Assembly (NCBI GenBank): GCA_001704765.1
Contig: MBFK01000019.1
Coordinates: 32,356-96,355 of the forward strand
Direction of reading: 5' to 3'
DNA from: Sinorhizobium shofinae
Lineage (GTDB): Bacteria; Pseudomonadota; Alphaproteobacteria; Rhizobiales; Rhizobiaceae
Length of the DNA: 64,000 nt
Shown: one piece after another, positions 27,243 through 37,214 of the stretch
How the letters are laid out: each line of letters opens with the position of its first letter
How positions within the stretch are numbered: position 1 is the stretch's first letter
Translations under genes and position numbers: made by a program
Notes under the pieces: model-generated
Database searches by the model: none
What the model was told of the DNA's origin: nothing
The model's input: the letters and a program-made list of their open reading frames with translations, nothing else

Positions 27243-27881
27243 ATGGTCGGAAAATTCCTGCTCGACGGACCGGAGGATGCGCCGGTCACCATTCTTCTCG
27301 CGCATGGCGCAGGCGCACCGATGGATTCACCGTCCATGACGGCAACCGCCAAGGCGCTCGGGGCGGCAGGCTTTCGCGTCGCCCGGTTCGAATTCGGCTA
27401 TATGGCGGCGCGGCGCAGGGGCGAGCGCAAGCCCCCTCCCCGCGCCGAAACGCTCAATCCGGAATATCGGGCCGCCATCGCCGAGCTCGGCGCGAAAGGC
27501 CCGCTCATCATCGGCGGCAAGTCGATGGGCGGGCGCGTCGCCAGCATGATCGCCGACGAGCTTCATGCCAGCGGCAGGATCGCCGGGCTGCTCTGCCTCG
27601 GCTATCCCTTCCACCCGCCGGCCAAACCCGAGCAGCTGCGCACCAAGCATCTCGCCGGCATCGAGACGCCGACCCTGATTTGCCAGGGGAGCCGCGACGA
27701 GTTCGGCACACGGGACGAGGTTCAGGGATACGGGCTGTCCGACCGGATCGAGATCCTTTGGCTGGAGGACGGCGACCACGACCTCAAACCGCGCAAGAGC
27801 GTCTCCGGCCTTTCGGCCGCCGATCACCTGAAGACGGTGGCCGAAACTGTGACACGATGGGTCGATGGTTTGGGCCGTTGA
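27243..27881 (+). CDS. Alpha/beta hydrolase, KANL3/TEX30-like (dienelactone-hydrolase fold)
   Basis: A 212-aa cytoplasmic alpha/beta hydrolase. LLAHGAGAPMDSP supplies the oxyanion region, the nucleophile is the serine of GGKSMGGRVAS (about residue 95), and the acid and histidine are in SRDEFG and EDGDHDLKP. The ATG at 27243 is chosen because it starts at the first strand; the earlier start lies in the repeat. The substrate is unknown. It lies between the end-joining genes and the exonuclease III gene, 8 bp ahead of the latter. Confidence 0.85.
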   Translation: MVGKFLLDGPEDAPVTILLAHGAGAPMDSPSMTATAKALGAAGFRVARFEFGYMAARRRGERKPPPRAETLNPEYRAAIAELGAKGPLIIGGKSMGGRVASMIADELHASGRIAGLLCLGYPFHPPAKPEQLRTKHLAGIETPTLICQGSRDEFGTRDEVQGYGLSDRIEILWLEDGDHDLKPRKSVSGLSAADHLKTVAETVTRWVDGLGR

Positions 27882-27888
27882 GCCAAGC

Positions 27889-28662
27889 ATGAAGATCGCC
27901 ACCTTCAACATCAACGGCGTGAACAAGCGGCTCGACAACCTCTTGGCCTGGCTCGCCGCGACCGAGCCGGACGTCGTCTGCCTGCAGGAGCTCAAGGCAA
28001 CCGACGGGCAGTTTCCGAAGCCGGCGATCGAGGCGGCGGGCTATGGCGCCGTCTGGCGTGGTCAGGCGGCCTGGAACGGCGTCGCGATTCTGGCGCGCGA
28101 GAGCGAACCGGTCCTCACCCGCACGGAACTCCCCGGTGATCCTTCCGACACGCAGAGCCGCTACATCGAGGCCGCGGTGAACGGCATTCTGATCGCCTCG
28201 CTCTACGCCCCCAACGGCAATCCGCAACCGGGGCCGAAATTCGACTACAAGCTCGCCTGGCACCAGCGACTTGCCCTGCATGCCGCTGCGTTGTTCGAGA
28301 CCGGCCTGCCAGTCGTGCTTGCCGGCGACTACAATGTCGTTCCCGAGCCGCGCGACATCTATCCGACCCGCTCCTACGACGACAACGCCCTCGTGCAGCC
28401 GGAAAGCCGCGCCGCCTTCCGGCAACTGCTCGACCAGGGCTGGCTGGACACGCTGCGCAAGACCTATCCCGATGAGCAGCTCTTCACCTTCTGGGACTAT
28501 CGCCGCAATCGATGGCAGCGCGACGCGGGCCTGCGTCTCGACCATATCCTGCTCAGCCACAAACTCACCCGCCGCCTGACCGACGCCGGCATCGACCGGG
28601 ATGTCCGCGGCCGTGACAATGCCAGTGATCACGCGCCGGTGTGGATCACCTTGCGACAATAG
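27889..28662 (+). CDS. Exonuclease III family AP endonuclease
   Basis: A 257-aa endonuclease/exonuclease/phosphatase-fold enzyme that cleaves at abasic sites and removes 3' blocks. The family motifs are all present: KIATFNINGVNKR at the start, CLQELKAT (catalytic Glu), LYAPNGNP, GDYNVVPEPRDIY, WDYRRNRWQRDAGLRLDHIL and the final NASDHAPVW (catalytic His). The ATG at 27889 matches the family; an earlier in-frame start overlaps the hydrolase gene. Its position after ligD-ku extends this DNA-repair block. Confidence 0.94.
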   Translation: MKIATFNINGVNKRLDNLLAWLAATEPDVVCLQELKATDGQFPKPAIEAAGYGAVWRGQAAWNGVAILARESEPVLTRTELPGDPSDTQSRYIEAAVNGILIASLYAPNGNPQPGPKFDYKLAWHQRLALHAAALFETGLPVVLAGDYNVVPEPRDIYPTRSYDDNALVQPESRAAFRQLLDQGWLDTLRKTYPDEQLFTFWDYRRNRWQRDAGLRLDHILLSHKLTRRLTDAGIDRDVRGRDNASDHAPVWITLRQ

Positions 28663-28751
28663 CTGCGGCCGGTTCGGCCGGGGCAAGCGCGATTTTGGCT
28701 GGCGATCCCACGTTTATCGTGCACGATAGCATCAACCACAGGGAGGCGAGC

Positions 28752-29639
28752 ATGACGAAAGCGAACGTGGGTTTCATCGGGCTCGGGCTGATGGGCCAGG
28801 GCATGGCAACGAACATCCTGAAAAAGGGCTGGCCGCTCTCGGTCATGGCGCACCGCAACCGGGCACCAGTCGAAGCGCTTGTCGCAGCCGGCGCGAAGGA
28901 GGCGAGGACACCGCGCGAGATGGCAGAACGGTGCGAGATCATCGTGCTGTGCGTTACCGGTTCGCCGGAGGTAATCTCGGTCGTAGAAGGCGCCGAAGGC
29001 ATCGCCGCCGCCGGGAGACCGATCACCATCGTCGATTGCTCGACCTCCGATCCCTCCATGACGACGAAACTCGCCACGGACCTGGCTCGAAAGGGCATTA
29101 CACTTATCGATGCGCCGCTCAGCCGCACCCCGGCGGACGCCGCCGCCGGCACGCTCGACGTCATGGTCGGCGGCGCTGAAGACGACGTTCGCCGCGTCTG
29201 GCCGGTGCTCGAGTGTTTCGCCGGCCGCATCGTCCATACGGGCCCGACCGGAACCGGCCACACGATGAAGCTGCTCAACAACTTCCTGTCGATGGGCTAC
29301 GCAGCGCTCTATTCCGAGGCGCTGATGCTCGGGCAGAAGGCCGGTCTTAAGCCGGAGATCTTCGACAGCGTCGTCCGCGGCGGCCGCATGGACTGCCCCT
29401 TCTACCAGACCTTCTTCCGCTGGGTGCTGGAGCGTGATCCGAATGCCCACAAGTTCGCCATCCGCAACGGCTTCAAGGACATGAGCTATCTCGCCGCCTT
29501 CGCCAATTCCGCCGGCGTAGCCAATCCGATCGGCGCGGCCGTCAGAAACTCCTTCGCACAGGCCGTCGGGGCCGGACGCGGCGAAGACTATGTGCCGATG
29601 CTGTCGGATTTCATCGCCGAGGCGAACGGGGTCAAATGA
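28752..29639 (+). CDS. NAD(P)-dependent beta-hydroxyacid dehydrogenase (HIBADH/GlxR-like)
   Basis: A 295-aa beta-hydroxyacid dehydrogenase. VGFIGLGLMGQGMA is the dinucleotide-binding motif, DAPLSRTPADAAAGTLD the substrate loop (SRT replaces the usual SGG), and the catalytic lysine lies in GHTMKLLNNFLSMG. The ATG at 28752 has GGAGG upstream. The changed substrate loop separates it from LtnD and GlxR elsewhere in this window, so the substrate is probably different; it cannot be named from sequence. A strong hairpin follows. Confidence 0.88.
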   Translation: MTKANVGFIGLGLMGQGMATNILKKGWPLSVMAHRNRAPVEALVAAGAKEARTPREMAERCEIIVLCVTGSPEVISVVEGAEGIAAAGRPITIVDCSTSDPSMTTKLATDLARKGITLIDAPLSRTPADAAAGTLDVMVGGAEDDVRRVWPVLECFAGRIVHTGPTGTGHTMKLLNNFLSMGYAALYSEALMLGQKAGLKPEIFDSVVRGGRMDCPFYQTFFRWVLERDPNAHKFAIRNGFKDMSYLAAFANSAGVANPIGAAVRNSFAQAVGAGRGEDYVPMLSDFIAEANGVK

Positions 29640-29642
29640 AGG

Positions 29643-29674
29643 GCACGAAGCTCGCAGCGCCGCGAGCTTCGTGC
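29643..29674. terminator. Hairpin between convergent genes
   Basis: GCACGAAGCTCGC (29643-29655) and GCGAGCTTCGTGC (29662-29674) form a perfect 13-bp stem with a 6-base loop, 4 bp after the dehydrogenase stop. There is no T-run on either side, but position and stability suggest a two-way terminator. Confidence 0.65.
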
Positions 29675-29688
29675 GGGGACTGCCTGGG

Positions 29689-30330
29689 TTAATCTGGAAG
29701 ATCGGCGACCGCCACGGTTTCGGCTTTGTCGCGCAGAACAAAGACGGCGATCAGGAAAGCCTGCGCCAGCACCAAGGCGTAGGCGGCGAGAATGACTGTG
29801 CACGACACGGCAAAATTCAGCTGCGGCGCGGCGCCGAGCACGACGGGCACGCTCCAGGATACGGCGGAGACGACACCACACCCGATCAGCGCCACCTTCG
29901 CCCTGCGTTTCAGTCCCGCCAGGAGTTGAGCTCCAATCCGACGACGAAGGAACGGCAGGACGAGCCGGTGAATGGCAAGGCCGTTGATCGACAGGATGGC
30001 GACGATGGTGATCTTGGCCCAGATTTTCGGGTTCATTAGCTTTTCCGGTTCGCTCACCTGATAGACCAGGAGGAAGCCGGCGCCGGAGATCCACAGCAAC
30101 AGGAGACCCAAGGCCACAAATCGGCTGACCCACTCGATGTTGCTCACAAGGTCGCCCGTCATGATCATACGACGATACCGGGCGAGCAGCAGATCAAGAA
30201 AGACGGCCCCGCCGAATCCGATGACCAGGCCGGCGAAATGGATGAGCCTTAGAAAGGTTCGGGCATAGGATAGAAGGGCTGGCGGCGGCAGCACTGGCGT
30301 GAAAGACAACAGCGAATCTAGACCGTTCAA
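29689..30330 (-). CDS. Multi-spanning inner-membrane protein of unknown function
   Basis: About 213 aa with five or six hydrophobic helices (for example LIHFAGLVIGFGGAVFLDLLL, FVALGLLLLWISGAGFLLVY, ILAAYALVLAQAFLIAVFVL). No catalytic motif is recognised; the pattern resembles small rhizobial DUF-type membrane proteins. The TTG at 30330 is preferred because GGGGGAGG stands 5 bases upstream, while the GTG further upstream lacks a site. Convergent with the dehydrogenase gene. Confidence 0.65.
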   Translation of the reverse strand: MNGLDSLLSFTPVLPPPALLSYARTFLRLIHFAGLVIGFGGAVFLDLLLARYRRMIMTGDLVSNIEWVSRFVALGLLLLWISGAGFLLVYQVSEPEKLMNPKIWAKITIVAILSINGLAIHRLVLPFLRRRIGAQLLAGLKRRAKVALIGCGVVSAVSWSVPVVLGAAPQLNFAVSCTVILAAYALVLAQAFLIAVFVLRDKAETVAVADLPD

Positions 30331-30644
30331 TTCGACCTCCCCCAAGAAAGCGCGCGCGAACACAGACACGCACCTCGGACCGAGGGCATGCCAATGCGCA
30401 CCACCGACAACGTTGGATATTCAAAGCGGAACGCCATCGAAGCGATTCCGACGGAGGCTTCTTCTAATTAAAGATGAGTGATACCGTCAACTATGAAAAA
30501 TAACTAATTAAGCGGTTTCGACAACTGCGCGATGACAGAATTCCATCATCCCCGAAATGCATTCTCGCAGGAATGCAATGCGCAAGCGCACCTGCGACTT
30601 TGACTGCCACGTGTCTAATGGTGAATGTGTCAGGGACCGGAAAT

Positions 30645-30658
30645 GGAACAAACGTTCC
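30645..30658. promoter_or_regulatory. GGAA-N6-TTCC operator upstream of the TIM-barrel gene
   Basis: GGAACAAACGTTCC matches the GGAA-N6-TTCC pattern described for the inositol repressor IolR in Sinorhizobium. It lies 47 bp before the start at 30705. In the rest of the 374-bp gap (30331-30704) I see only a GCATTC-N6-GAATGC inverted repeat (30559-30576) and no convincing gene. Confidence 0.65.
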
Positions 30659-30704
30659 GATATGCCGTGGCAGCTATTCCAAATATTCCTGGAGGACCCA
30701 TTTC

Positions 30705-31514
30705 ATGACCGCCCTTCCCTTCGCCCTCAACCACATGGCCGCGCCGGGCCTGCCGCTCGATGCATTCTTTGAGCTGGCGAAATCCCTCCGAATCTCGGCG
30801 GTGGAGATTCGCAACGACCTTTCCGGCAATGCCATCCTCGACGGAACGAAGCCCGAGGACGTGAAGGCGCTTGCCGAAAAGCACGGTATGACGATCATCT
30901 CGATCAACGCTCTGCAGCGCTTCAACGAATGGAACGAGGCACGTGAGACCGAAGCGCGCGACCTCATTTCCTATGCACGCGATTGCGGCGCCAAGGCGCT
31001 GGTGCTGGTCCCGGTCAATGACGGCAGCGGCCAGAAGGACGGCGAGCGCCAGGCGAACCTTCGCGTCGCCCTGAAAGCGCTGAAGCCGCTGCTCGATACG
31101 GCCGGCCTCATCGGCCTCGTGGAGCCGCTCGGCTTCGAGATCTGCTCGCTGCGCTCCAAGTCCGAGGCCGCTGAGGCGATTCTGGAAATCGGCGCAGCGA
31201 CCTTCCGTCTCGTCCATGACACGTTCCACCATCATCTCGCCGGCGAAGACTCATTCTTCCCGGAACTGACCGGCCTCGTACATATTTCCGGCGTCAGCGA
31301 CGGGGCTGTAGCCGTCTCCGAGATGCGCGACCCGCACCGGATCCTGGTCGATGCCGCGGACCGGCTGGACAATGCGGGCCAGATCCGCCGCCTGCGCGCG
31401 GAAGGCTATCAAGGGCCTTTTTCCTTCGAGCCCTTCGCGCCGTCCGTGCATGCCCTAGACGATCCGGCCAAGGCCATTGCCGCGAGCATGGAATATCTTG
31501 AGTCCCGCACGTGA
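30705..31514 (+). CDS. TIM-barrel sugar isomerase, probable inosose isomerase (IolI/IolE-like)
   Basis: A 269-aa xylose-isomerase-like TIM barrel. It has the acidic and His metal ligands in GLVEPLGFEI, RLVHDTFHHHLAGED, LVHISGVSD and FSFEPFAP. The ATG at 30705 has GGAGG upstream. It precedes the myo-inositol transporter genes and has the same type of operator, so a role in inositol breakdown such as 2-keto-myo-inositol isomerase (IolI) is likely. IolE or another sugar isomerase remains possible. Confidence 0.78.
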   Translation: MTALPFALNHMAAPGLPLDAFFELAKSLRISAVEIRNDLSGNAILDGTKPEDVKALAEKHGMTIISINALQRFNEWNEARETEARDLISYARDCGAKALVLVPVNDGSGQKDGERQANLRVALKALKPLLDTAGLIGLVEPLGFEICSLRSKSEAAEAILEIGAATFRLVHDTFHHHLAGEDSFFPELTGLVHISGVSDGAVAVSEMRDPHRILVDAADRLDNAGQIRRLRAEGYQGPFSFEPFAPSVHALDDPAKAIAASMEYLESRT

Positions 31515-31547
31515 TCGCTTAACGCGCATGAAAGCGCGGAAATCGGC

Positions 31548-31581
31548 CCGGGCGCCGCAAGATGCACTTGACGGCGCCCGG
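31548..31581 (+). terminator. GC-rich hairpin after the TIM-barrel gene
   Basis: CCGGGCGCCG (31548-31557) and CGGCGCCCGG (31572-31581) form a perfect 10-bp stem with a 14-base loop between the TIM-barrel stop and the ibpA promoter region. ATAAAATGG follows rather than a T-run, so termination may be partial. Confidence 0.5.
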
Positions 31582-31588
31582 ATAAAAT

Positions 31589-31602
31589 GGAATACATATT
31601 CC
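31589..31602. promoter_or_regulatory. GGAA-N6-TTCC operator upstream of ibpA
   Basis: GGAATACATATTCC is a fully palindromic GGAA-N6-TTCC site 151 bp before the ibpA start. It matches the site at 30645 and the pattern known for IolR. A hairpin with CGGAAG (31641-31646) and CTTCCG (31663-31668) lies in the probable ibpA leader. Confidence 0.7.
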
Positions 31603-31752
31603 GTAATGACAAACCGCTGGTTTGTTTGTTCCGTTTTCATCGGAAGCGCAGCGGGAGTGCTGCTTCCGACCAGGAATGAGCTCGATCAGAGAATCGAGTT
31701 TCCGGCGAAAGAGAGGGTGTGGCCGGCACCAAAAGTGGAGGAGAAAGAAAAC

Positions 31753-32682
31753 ATGAAGAAATTCATTCTGGGCACTGCGATGGCTGTCATGATGTCGACG
31801 GCCGCGCATGCGGAGACTATCGGCGTCTCGATGGCGCTCTTCGACGACAACTTCCTGACTGTTCTGCGCAACGGCATGCAAGATTACGCCAAGACGCTCA
31901 ACGGCGTCGAGCTGCAGATCGAAGACGCGCAAAACGACGTCGCGAAGCAGCAGAGCCAGATCCAGAACTTCATCGCTGCGGGCGTCGATGCCATCATCGT
32001 TAACCCGGTCGACACGGATGCGACCGCGGCCATGTCGAAAATCGCTGCAGACGCCGGTATCGCGCTCGTCTACGTCAACCGCGAGCCGGTAAACATCGAC
32101 AGTCTGCCGGAAAAGCAGGCTTTCGTGGCTTCGAACGAGGCTGAATCCGGTACGCTCGAGACTCAGGAAGTTTGCAAGCTGCTCGGCGGTAAGGGCAAGG
32201 CCGTCGTGATGATGGGCGAGCTCTCCAACCAGGCCGCGCGCATGCGCACCAAGGATGTGCATGACGTGCTTGCGACCGACGCATGCAAGGGCATCGAGAT
32301 CGTTGAAGAGCAGACCGCCAACTGGTCGCGTACCCAGGGCGCCGACCTTGTGACCAACTGGCTTTCCGCCGGCCTTGAGTTCGATGCTGTCATTGCAAAC
32401 AACGACGAAATGGCGATCGGCGCCATCCAGGCGCTCAAGGCTGCCGGCCGGTCGATGGACTCGGTTGTCATCGGCGGCGTCGATGCAACCCAGGACGCAC
32501 TCGCCGCCATGGCTGCCGGCGATCTCGACGTGACCGTGTTCCAGAACGCCGCCGGCCAGGGTAAGGGCTCGGTCGATGCCGCGCTCAAGCTCGCGAAGGG
32601 CGAACCGGTCGAAAAGAAGGTCTACATCCCCTTCGAACTCGTCACGAAGGAAAACCTCGCCGAATACCAGGCCAAGAACTGA
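31753..32682 (+). CDS. ibpA: myo-Inositol ABC transporter, periplasmic binding protein
   Basis: A 309-aa periplasmic binding protein of the ribose/galactose (type I) class. A Sec signal (MKKFILGTAMAVMMSTAAHA) is cut before ETIGVSM. Typical segments are DDNFLTVLRNGMQDYAK, VDAIIVNPVDTD, NNDEMAIGAIQAL and GGVDATQDALAAM. The ATG at 31753 is chosen by the signal peptide and GGAGG upstream. The gene order with iatA and iatP and the IolR-type operator match the inositol transporter known from Sinorhizobium. Confidence 0.9.
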   Translation: MKKFILGTAMAVMMSTAAHAETIGVSMALFDDNFLTVLRNGMQDYAKTLNGVELQIEDAQNDVAKQQSQIQNFIAAGVDAIIVNPVDTDATAAMSKIAADAGIALVYVNREPVNIDSLPEKQAFVASNEAESGTLETQEVCKLLGGKGKAVVMMGELSNQAARMRTKDVHDVLATDACKGIEIVEEQTANWSRTQGADLVTNWLSAGLEFDAVIANNDEMAIGAIQALKAAGRSMDSVVIGGVDATQDALAAMAAGDLDVTVFQNAAGQGKGSVDAALKLAKGEPVEKKVYIPFELVTKENLAEYQAKN

Positions 32683-32693
32683 TCGTTCCTCTT

Positions 32694-32719
32694 GGGAGCG
32701 CGGCAAGAGCCGCGCTCCC
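32694..32719 (+). terminator. Attenuator hairpin between ibpA and iatA
   Basis: GGGAGCGCGGC (32694-32704) and GCCGCGCTCCC (32709-32719) form a perfect 11-bp stem with AAGA loop, followed by TTT. It is 11 bp after the ibpA stop, the usual place for partial termination that keeps binding-protein levels above those of the membrane parts. Confidence 0.75.
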
Positions 32720-32827
32720 TTTCGAAAACCAGTCCCGCCTGAGGCCCTGATGGGTCTATAAAAAGGCTTACTCCGCCCGCCGCGTGGACCTTCCGGCCAA
32801 TGCCCGGAAAATGGGGAGGCAATGAGA

Positions 32828-34369
<1,542 letters not shown>

Positions 34370-34401
34370 CGCGCCAATGCCGACCGCAGGGAGGAAAGAC
34401 A

Positions 34402-35427
34402 ATGGATACCAATATCGCTGCACATGGCACGAATTCGACCCTCGCCGGGTCGAGACGGCGCCTGCCGCCCGAACTCAACATCTTCCTGGTGCTGATCGGG
34501 ATCGCGCTCGTCTATGAGGTTCTCGGTTGGCTCTTCGTCGGCCAGAGCTTTCTGATGAATTCCCAGCGCTTGACGATCATGATCCTGCAGGTGTCGGTGA
34601 TCGGCATCATCGCCGTCGGCGTGACGCAAGTGATCATCACCGGCGGCATCGATCTTTCTTCGGGCTCCGTGGTCGGCATGACGGCGATGATCTCGGCGAG
34701 CGTCGCGCAGGCATCCACCTGGCCGCGCGCGCTTTATCCTTCGCTAACCGACCTGCCGGCGATCGTGCCGATCGGACTTGGCGTCGGCATCGGCCTTGTC
34801 GCCGGCTTCATCAACGGGCAATTGATCGCCAAAACCAAGATTCCGCCCTTCATCGCCACCCTCGGCATGATGGTATCGGCGCGCGGTATCTCCAAGTGGT
34901 ACACGAAGGGCCAACCGGTCTCGGGCCTGACCGACCAGTTCAACTTCATCGGCACGGGCATCTGGCCGGTGGTGGTCTTCCTGGTCGTGGCCCTCATCTT
35001 CCATATTGCGCTGCGCTATACCCGCTACGGCAAATTCACCTATGCAATCGGCGCCAACGTCCAGGCGGCACGCGTCTCCGGCATCAACGTCGAAGCGCAT
35101 CTGATCAAGGTCTATGCCATCGCCGGCATGCTTGCTGGCCTCGCAGGCGTCGTCACCGCAGCCCGCGCCCAGACCGCGCAGGCCGGCATGGGTGTCATGT
35201 ACGAACTCGATGCGATCGCCGCGACCGTCATCGGCGGCACCTCGCTCACCGGCGGCGTGGGCCGTGTCACCGGCACCGTGATCGGTACGATCATCCTCGG
35301 CGTGATGACCTCCGGCTTCACCTTCCTCAGGGTCGACGCCTACTACCAGGAGATCGTCAAGGGCGTTATCATCGTTGCCGCCGTGGTCGTCGACGTCTAT
35401 CGCCAGAAGGGCCGGAAAAAGACGTAA
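34402..35427 (+). CDS. iatP: myo-Inositol ABC transporter, permease
   Basis: A 341-aa RbsC-type permease with about ten membrane helices. ITGGIDLSSGSVVGMTAMI and the cytoplasmic coupling segment IGANVQAARVSGINVEAHLIKVY are diagnostic, and GGTSLTGGVGRVTGT follows. It starts with GGAGG upstream, 32 bp after iatA, and is followed by a strong terminator, so it closes the inositol transport operon. Confidence 0.92.
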   Translation: MDTNIAAHGTNSTLAGSRRRLPPELNIFLVLIGIALVYEVLGWLFVGQSFLMNSQRLTIMILQVSVIGIIAVGVTQVIITGGIDLSSGSVVGMTAMISASVAQASTWPRALYPSLTDLPAIVPIGLGVGIGLVAGFINGQLIAKTKIPPFIATLGMMVSARGISKWYTKGQPVSGLTDQFNFIGTGIWPVVVFLVVALIFHIALRYTRYGKFTYAIGANVQAARVSGINVEAHLIKVYAIAGMLAGLAGVVTAARAQTAQAGMGVMYELDAIAATVIGGTSLTGGVGRVTGTVIGTIILGVMTSGFTFLRVDAYYQEIVKGVIIVAAVVVDVYRQKGRKKT

Positions 35428-35456
35428 AGTACACTGCTCTCCCAGTGAAGTACCTA

Positions 35457-35482
35457 GCCGGGATGAAGAAATTCATCCCGGC
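35457..35482 (+). terminator. Intrinsic terminator of ibpA-iatA-iatP
   Basis: GCCGGGATGAA (35457-35467) and TTCATCCCGGC (35472-35482) form an 11-bp stem with a stable GAAA tetraloop, followed by ATTTTTGTTTT. Confidence 0.93.
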
Positions 35483-35628
35483 ATTTTTGTTTTCTCCTAC
35501 CGCAGCCAGACGATATTCTTGCCACTCGACATATGCTTGCCTTGCAAGGCAGCTCCGTAGACTCCGCCGTGGCAATCGCATTGCCGATAGACTATATGAT
35601 CGGTATCCAAACCTATCGGAGATTTATC

Positions 35629-35799
35629 ATGCCATCGCAGCGCAAGCTTGCGAACCAGGTTCAATCGCGTTTCGCTCGTCAGCTTTGGAACGCGATGCTG
35701 CAGGTACGGACCCGCGACGCCGCATCCCTTCTCAATCCTCGCGACCGCAACGAGCAAGGGCTTTCCAACGGTCCGGAGCGACCCCGGTCCCTCCGGTGA
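35629..35799 (+). CDS. Possible small basic protein, unknown
   Basis: A 56-aa frame starting MPSQRKLANQVQSRFARQLW with GGAG 7 bases upstream of the ATG. It is rich in Arg, Gln and Asn and has no recognised domain. It sits in the 407-bp gap between the iatP terminator and tctE (converging on tctE). It may be a real small protein or a chance frame. Confidence 0.3.
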   Translation: MPSQRKLANQVQSRFARQLWNAMLQVRTRDAASLLNPRDRNEQGLSNGPERPRSLR

Positions 35800-35834
35800 C
35801 CGACCTCAGATCGGCGAGGACCGCAACTGCCCGT

Positions 35835-37214
35835 TCATCCCGCCGGGAAACTCACGACTACCTTCAAGCCGCGGCCGCCCTCACCGTCCTCAAGCCGCAT
35901 CGTTCCGCCGTAGAGCGCTGCGATTTCCTCGACGATCGGCAGGCCGAGCCCCGTGCCAGGCGCCTCGTTGCCACCGCGCCGAAAGCGCTTCAGCACGGCC
36001 TCGCGAAGCTCCGGCCTGATGCCCGGTCCATTGTCCTCGACCTCGAGCGCGACCTCCTTGTCCAAGCCTGAGACCCGCACGGTCACCTCCGCCCCGCGCC
36101 CCGCATAGAGCAGCGTATTGCCGATGAGGTTCTTCAGGAGCTCTCCGACGAGCAGCGGCTCGGCCCGGATCCAATGCTCCCCCTCGCCGGCAAAACCAAG
36201 ATCGATCCCGACCTCGCCGGCCGCCGGCACGTGCTCGGCGGTGACGGTGCGCGCCAGTCCGGCCAGTTCGATGCGCTCCGATCCGCGCGCCTCCTCCTTC
36301 GCCGCCGCATCGATCTTCGCCATCAGCAGCAACTGCGCGAGGATTCGTTCGGCATTGGCGACCGCCTCATCCGCCTTCAAGGCGGCAGCTCGCGCCTCAT
36401 CCACCGTCGCCGCCCGTCGGGCGAGCGCCAGCTGTGTCCGGATGATTGCGAGCGGTGTGCGCAACTGATGACTGGCATTGCCAGTGAAATGGCGAAGCGC
36501 ATCCAGCGCCGACTGCAGCCGCACCATGAAGGAGTTGACGGTGTCGACCAGCCCCTGAACCTCGCTCGGCACGCGCTCGCCGATCGGATGGAGATCGTCG
36601 GGACTGCGTACGGCGATCGCGTCACCGAGCCGGTAGAGCGGCCTCAGGGAAAAGGTCACCGCCACCCAGACGATCAGGGCAGCACCGGCGATCATCAATC
36701 CGAGGCGCAGGGCCGAATGCAGCAGGATCGTCTGCGTCAGCTGACGTCTCGCGATCGTCGTCTCGGCAACGGTGACGATGAAGGGAACGGAATTGACACC
36801 GGTGGAGGCGGAGCGGCGAAGCACCGCGAGACGGATGGGTTCGCCGCGGAAAATCGCATCGGCAAAGCTCGTCGCCTGGCCGGCAGCCTCGGGAAGCGAC
36901 GGCAGGGTCTGGTAGCCGGTGATGAACTCCCCGGGCGGGCCGTCCACCCGGTAGAAGACCCGGTCCTGTGCGGCCGAGGTCAGCATTTCCAGCGCGACAT
37001 AGGGTATATCGACCTGAAGCGTGCCGTCCTCGGCGACGATGACGCGTTCGGCAATCGCCAGGGCCGAGCCCGCGAGCACTCGGTCCGAGACGACGTTCGC
37101 CGTCTTGACCGCTTCCCTGTAGGTATCCATCAGCGCGATCACGCCGATCACAGCAGTCGAGATCAACAGCCAGCCGAGCAGTCTGCGCCTGAGCGAATAG
37201 ACCACGGTCCTCAT
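35835..37214 (-). CDS. tctE: Two-component sensor histidine kinase (TctE type)
   Basis: A 459-aa membrane kinase. The first helix is at about 9-30, an extracytoplasmic domain of the 2CSK N-terminal type (about 31-170) follows, then a second helix (about 170-192), a short HAMP-like link, the H-box GNASHQLRTPLAIIRTQLAL, and the ATPase domain with N-box (LKNLIGNTLLYA), DNGPGI and GTGLGLPIVEEI. The ATG overlaps the last four bases of tctD. It probably senses tricarboxylates or a binding-protein complex. Confidence 0.9.
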   Translation of the reverse strand: MRTVVYSLRRRLLGWLLISTAVIGVIALMDTYREAVKTANVVSDRVLAGSALAIAERVIVAEDGTLQVDIPYVALEMLTSAAQDRVFYRVDGPPGEFITGYQTLPSLPEAAGQATSFADAIFRGEPIRLAVLRRSASTGVNSVPFIVTVAETTIARRQLTQTILLHSALRLGLMIAGAALIVWVAVTFSLRPLYRLGDAIAVRSPDDLHPIGERVPSEVQGLVDTVNSFMVRLQSALDALRHFTGNASHQLRTPLAIIRTQLALARRAATVDEARAAALKADEAVANAERILAQLLLMAKIDAAAKEEARGSERIELAGLARTVTAEHVPAAGEVGIDLGFAGEGEHWIRAEPLLVGELLKNLIGNTLLYAGRGAEVTVRVSGLDKEVALEVEDNGPGIRPELREAVLKRFRRGGNEAPGTGLGLPIVEEIAALYGGTMRLEDGEGGRGLKVVVSFPAG

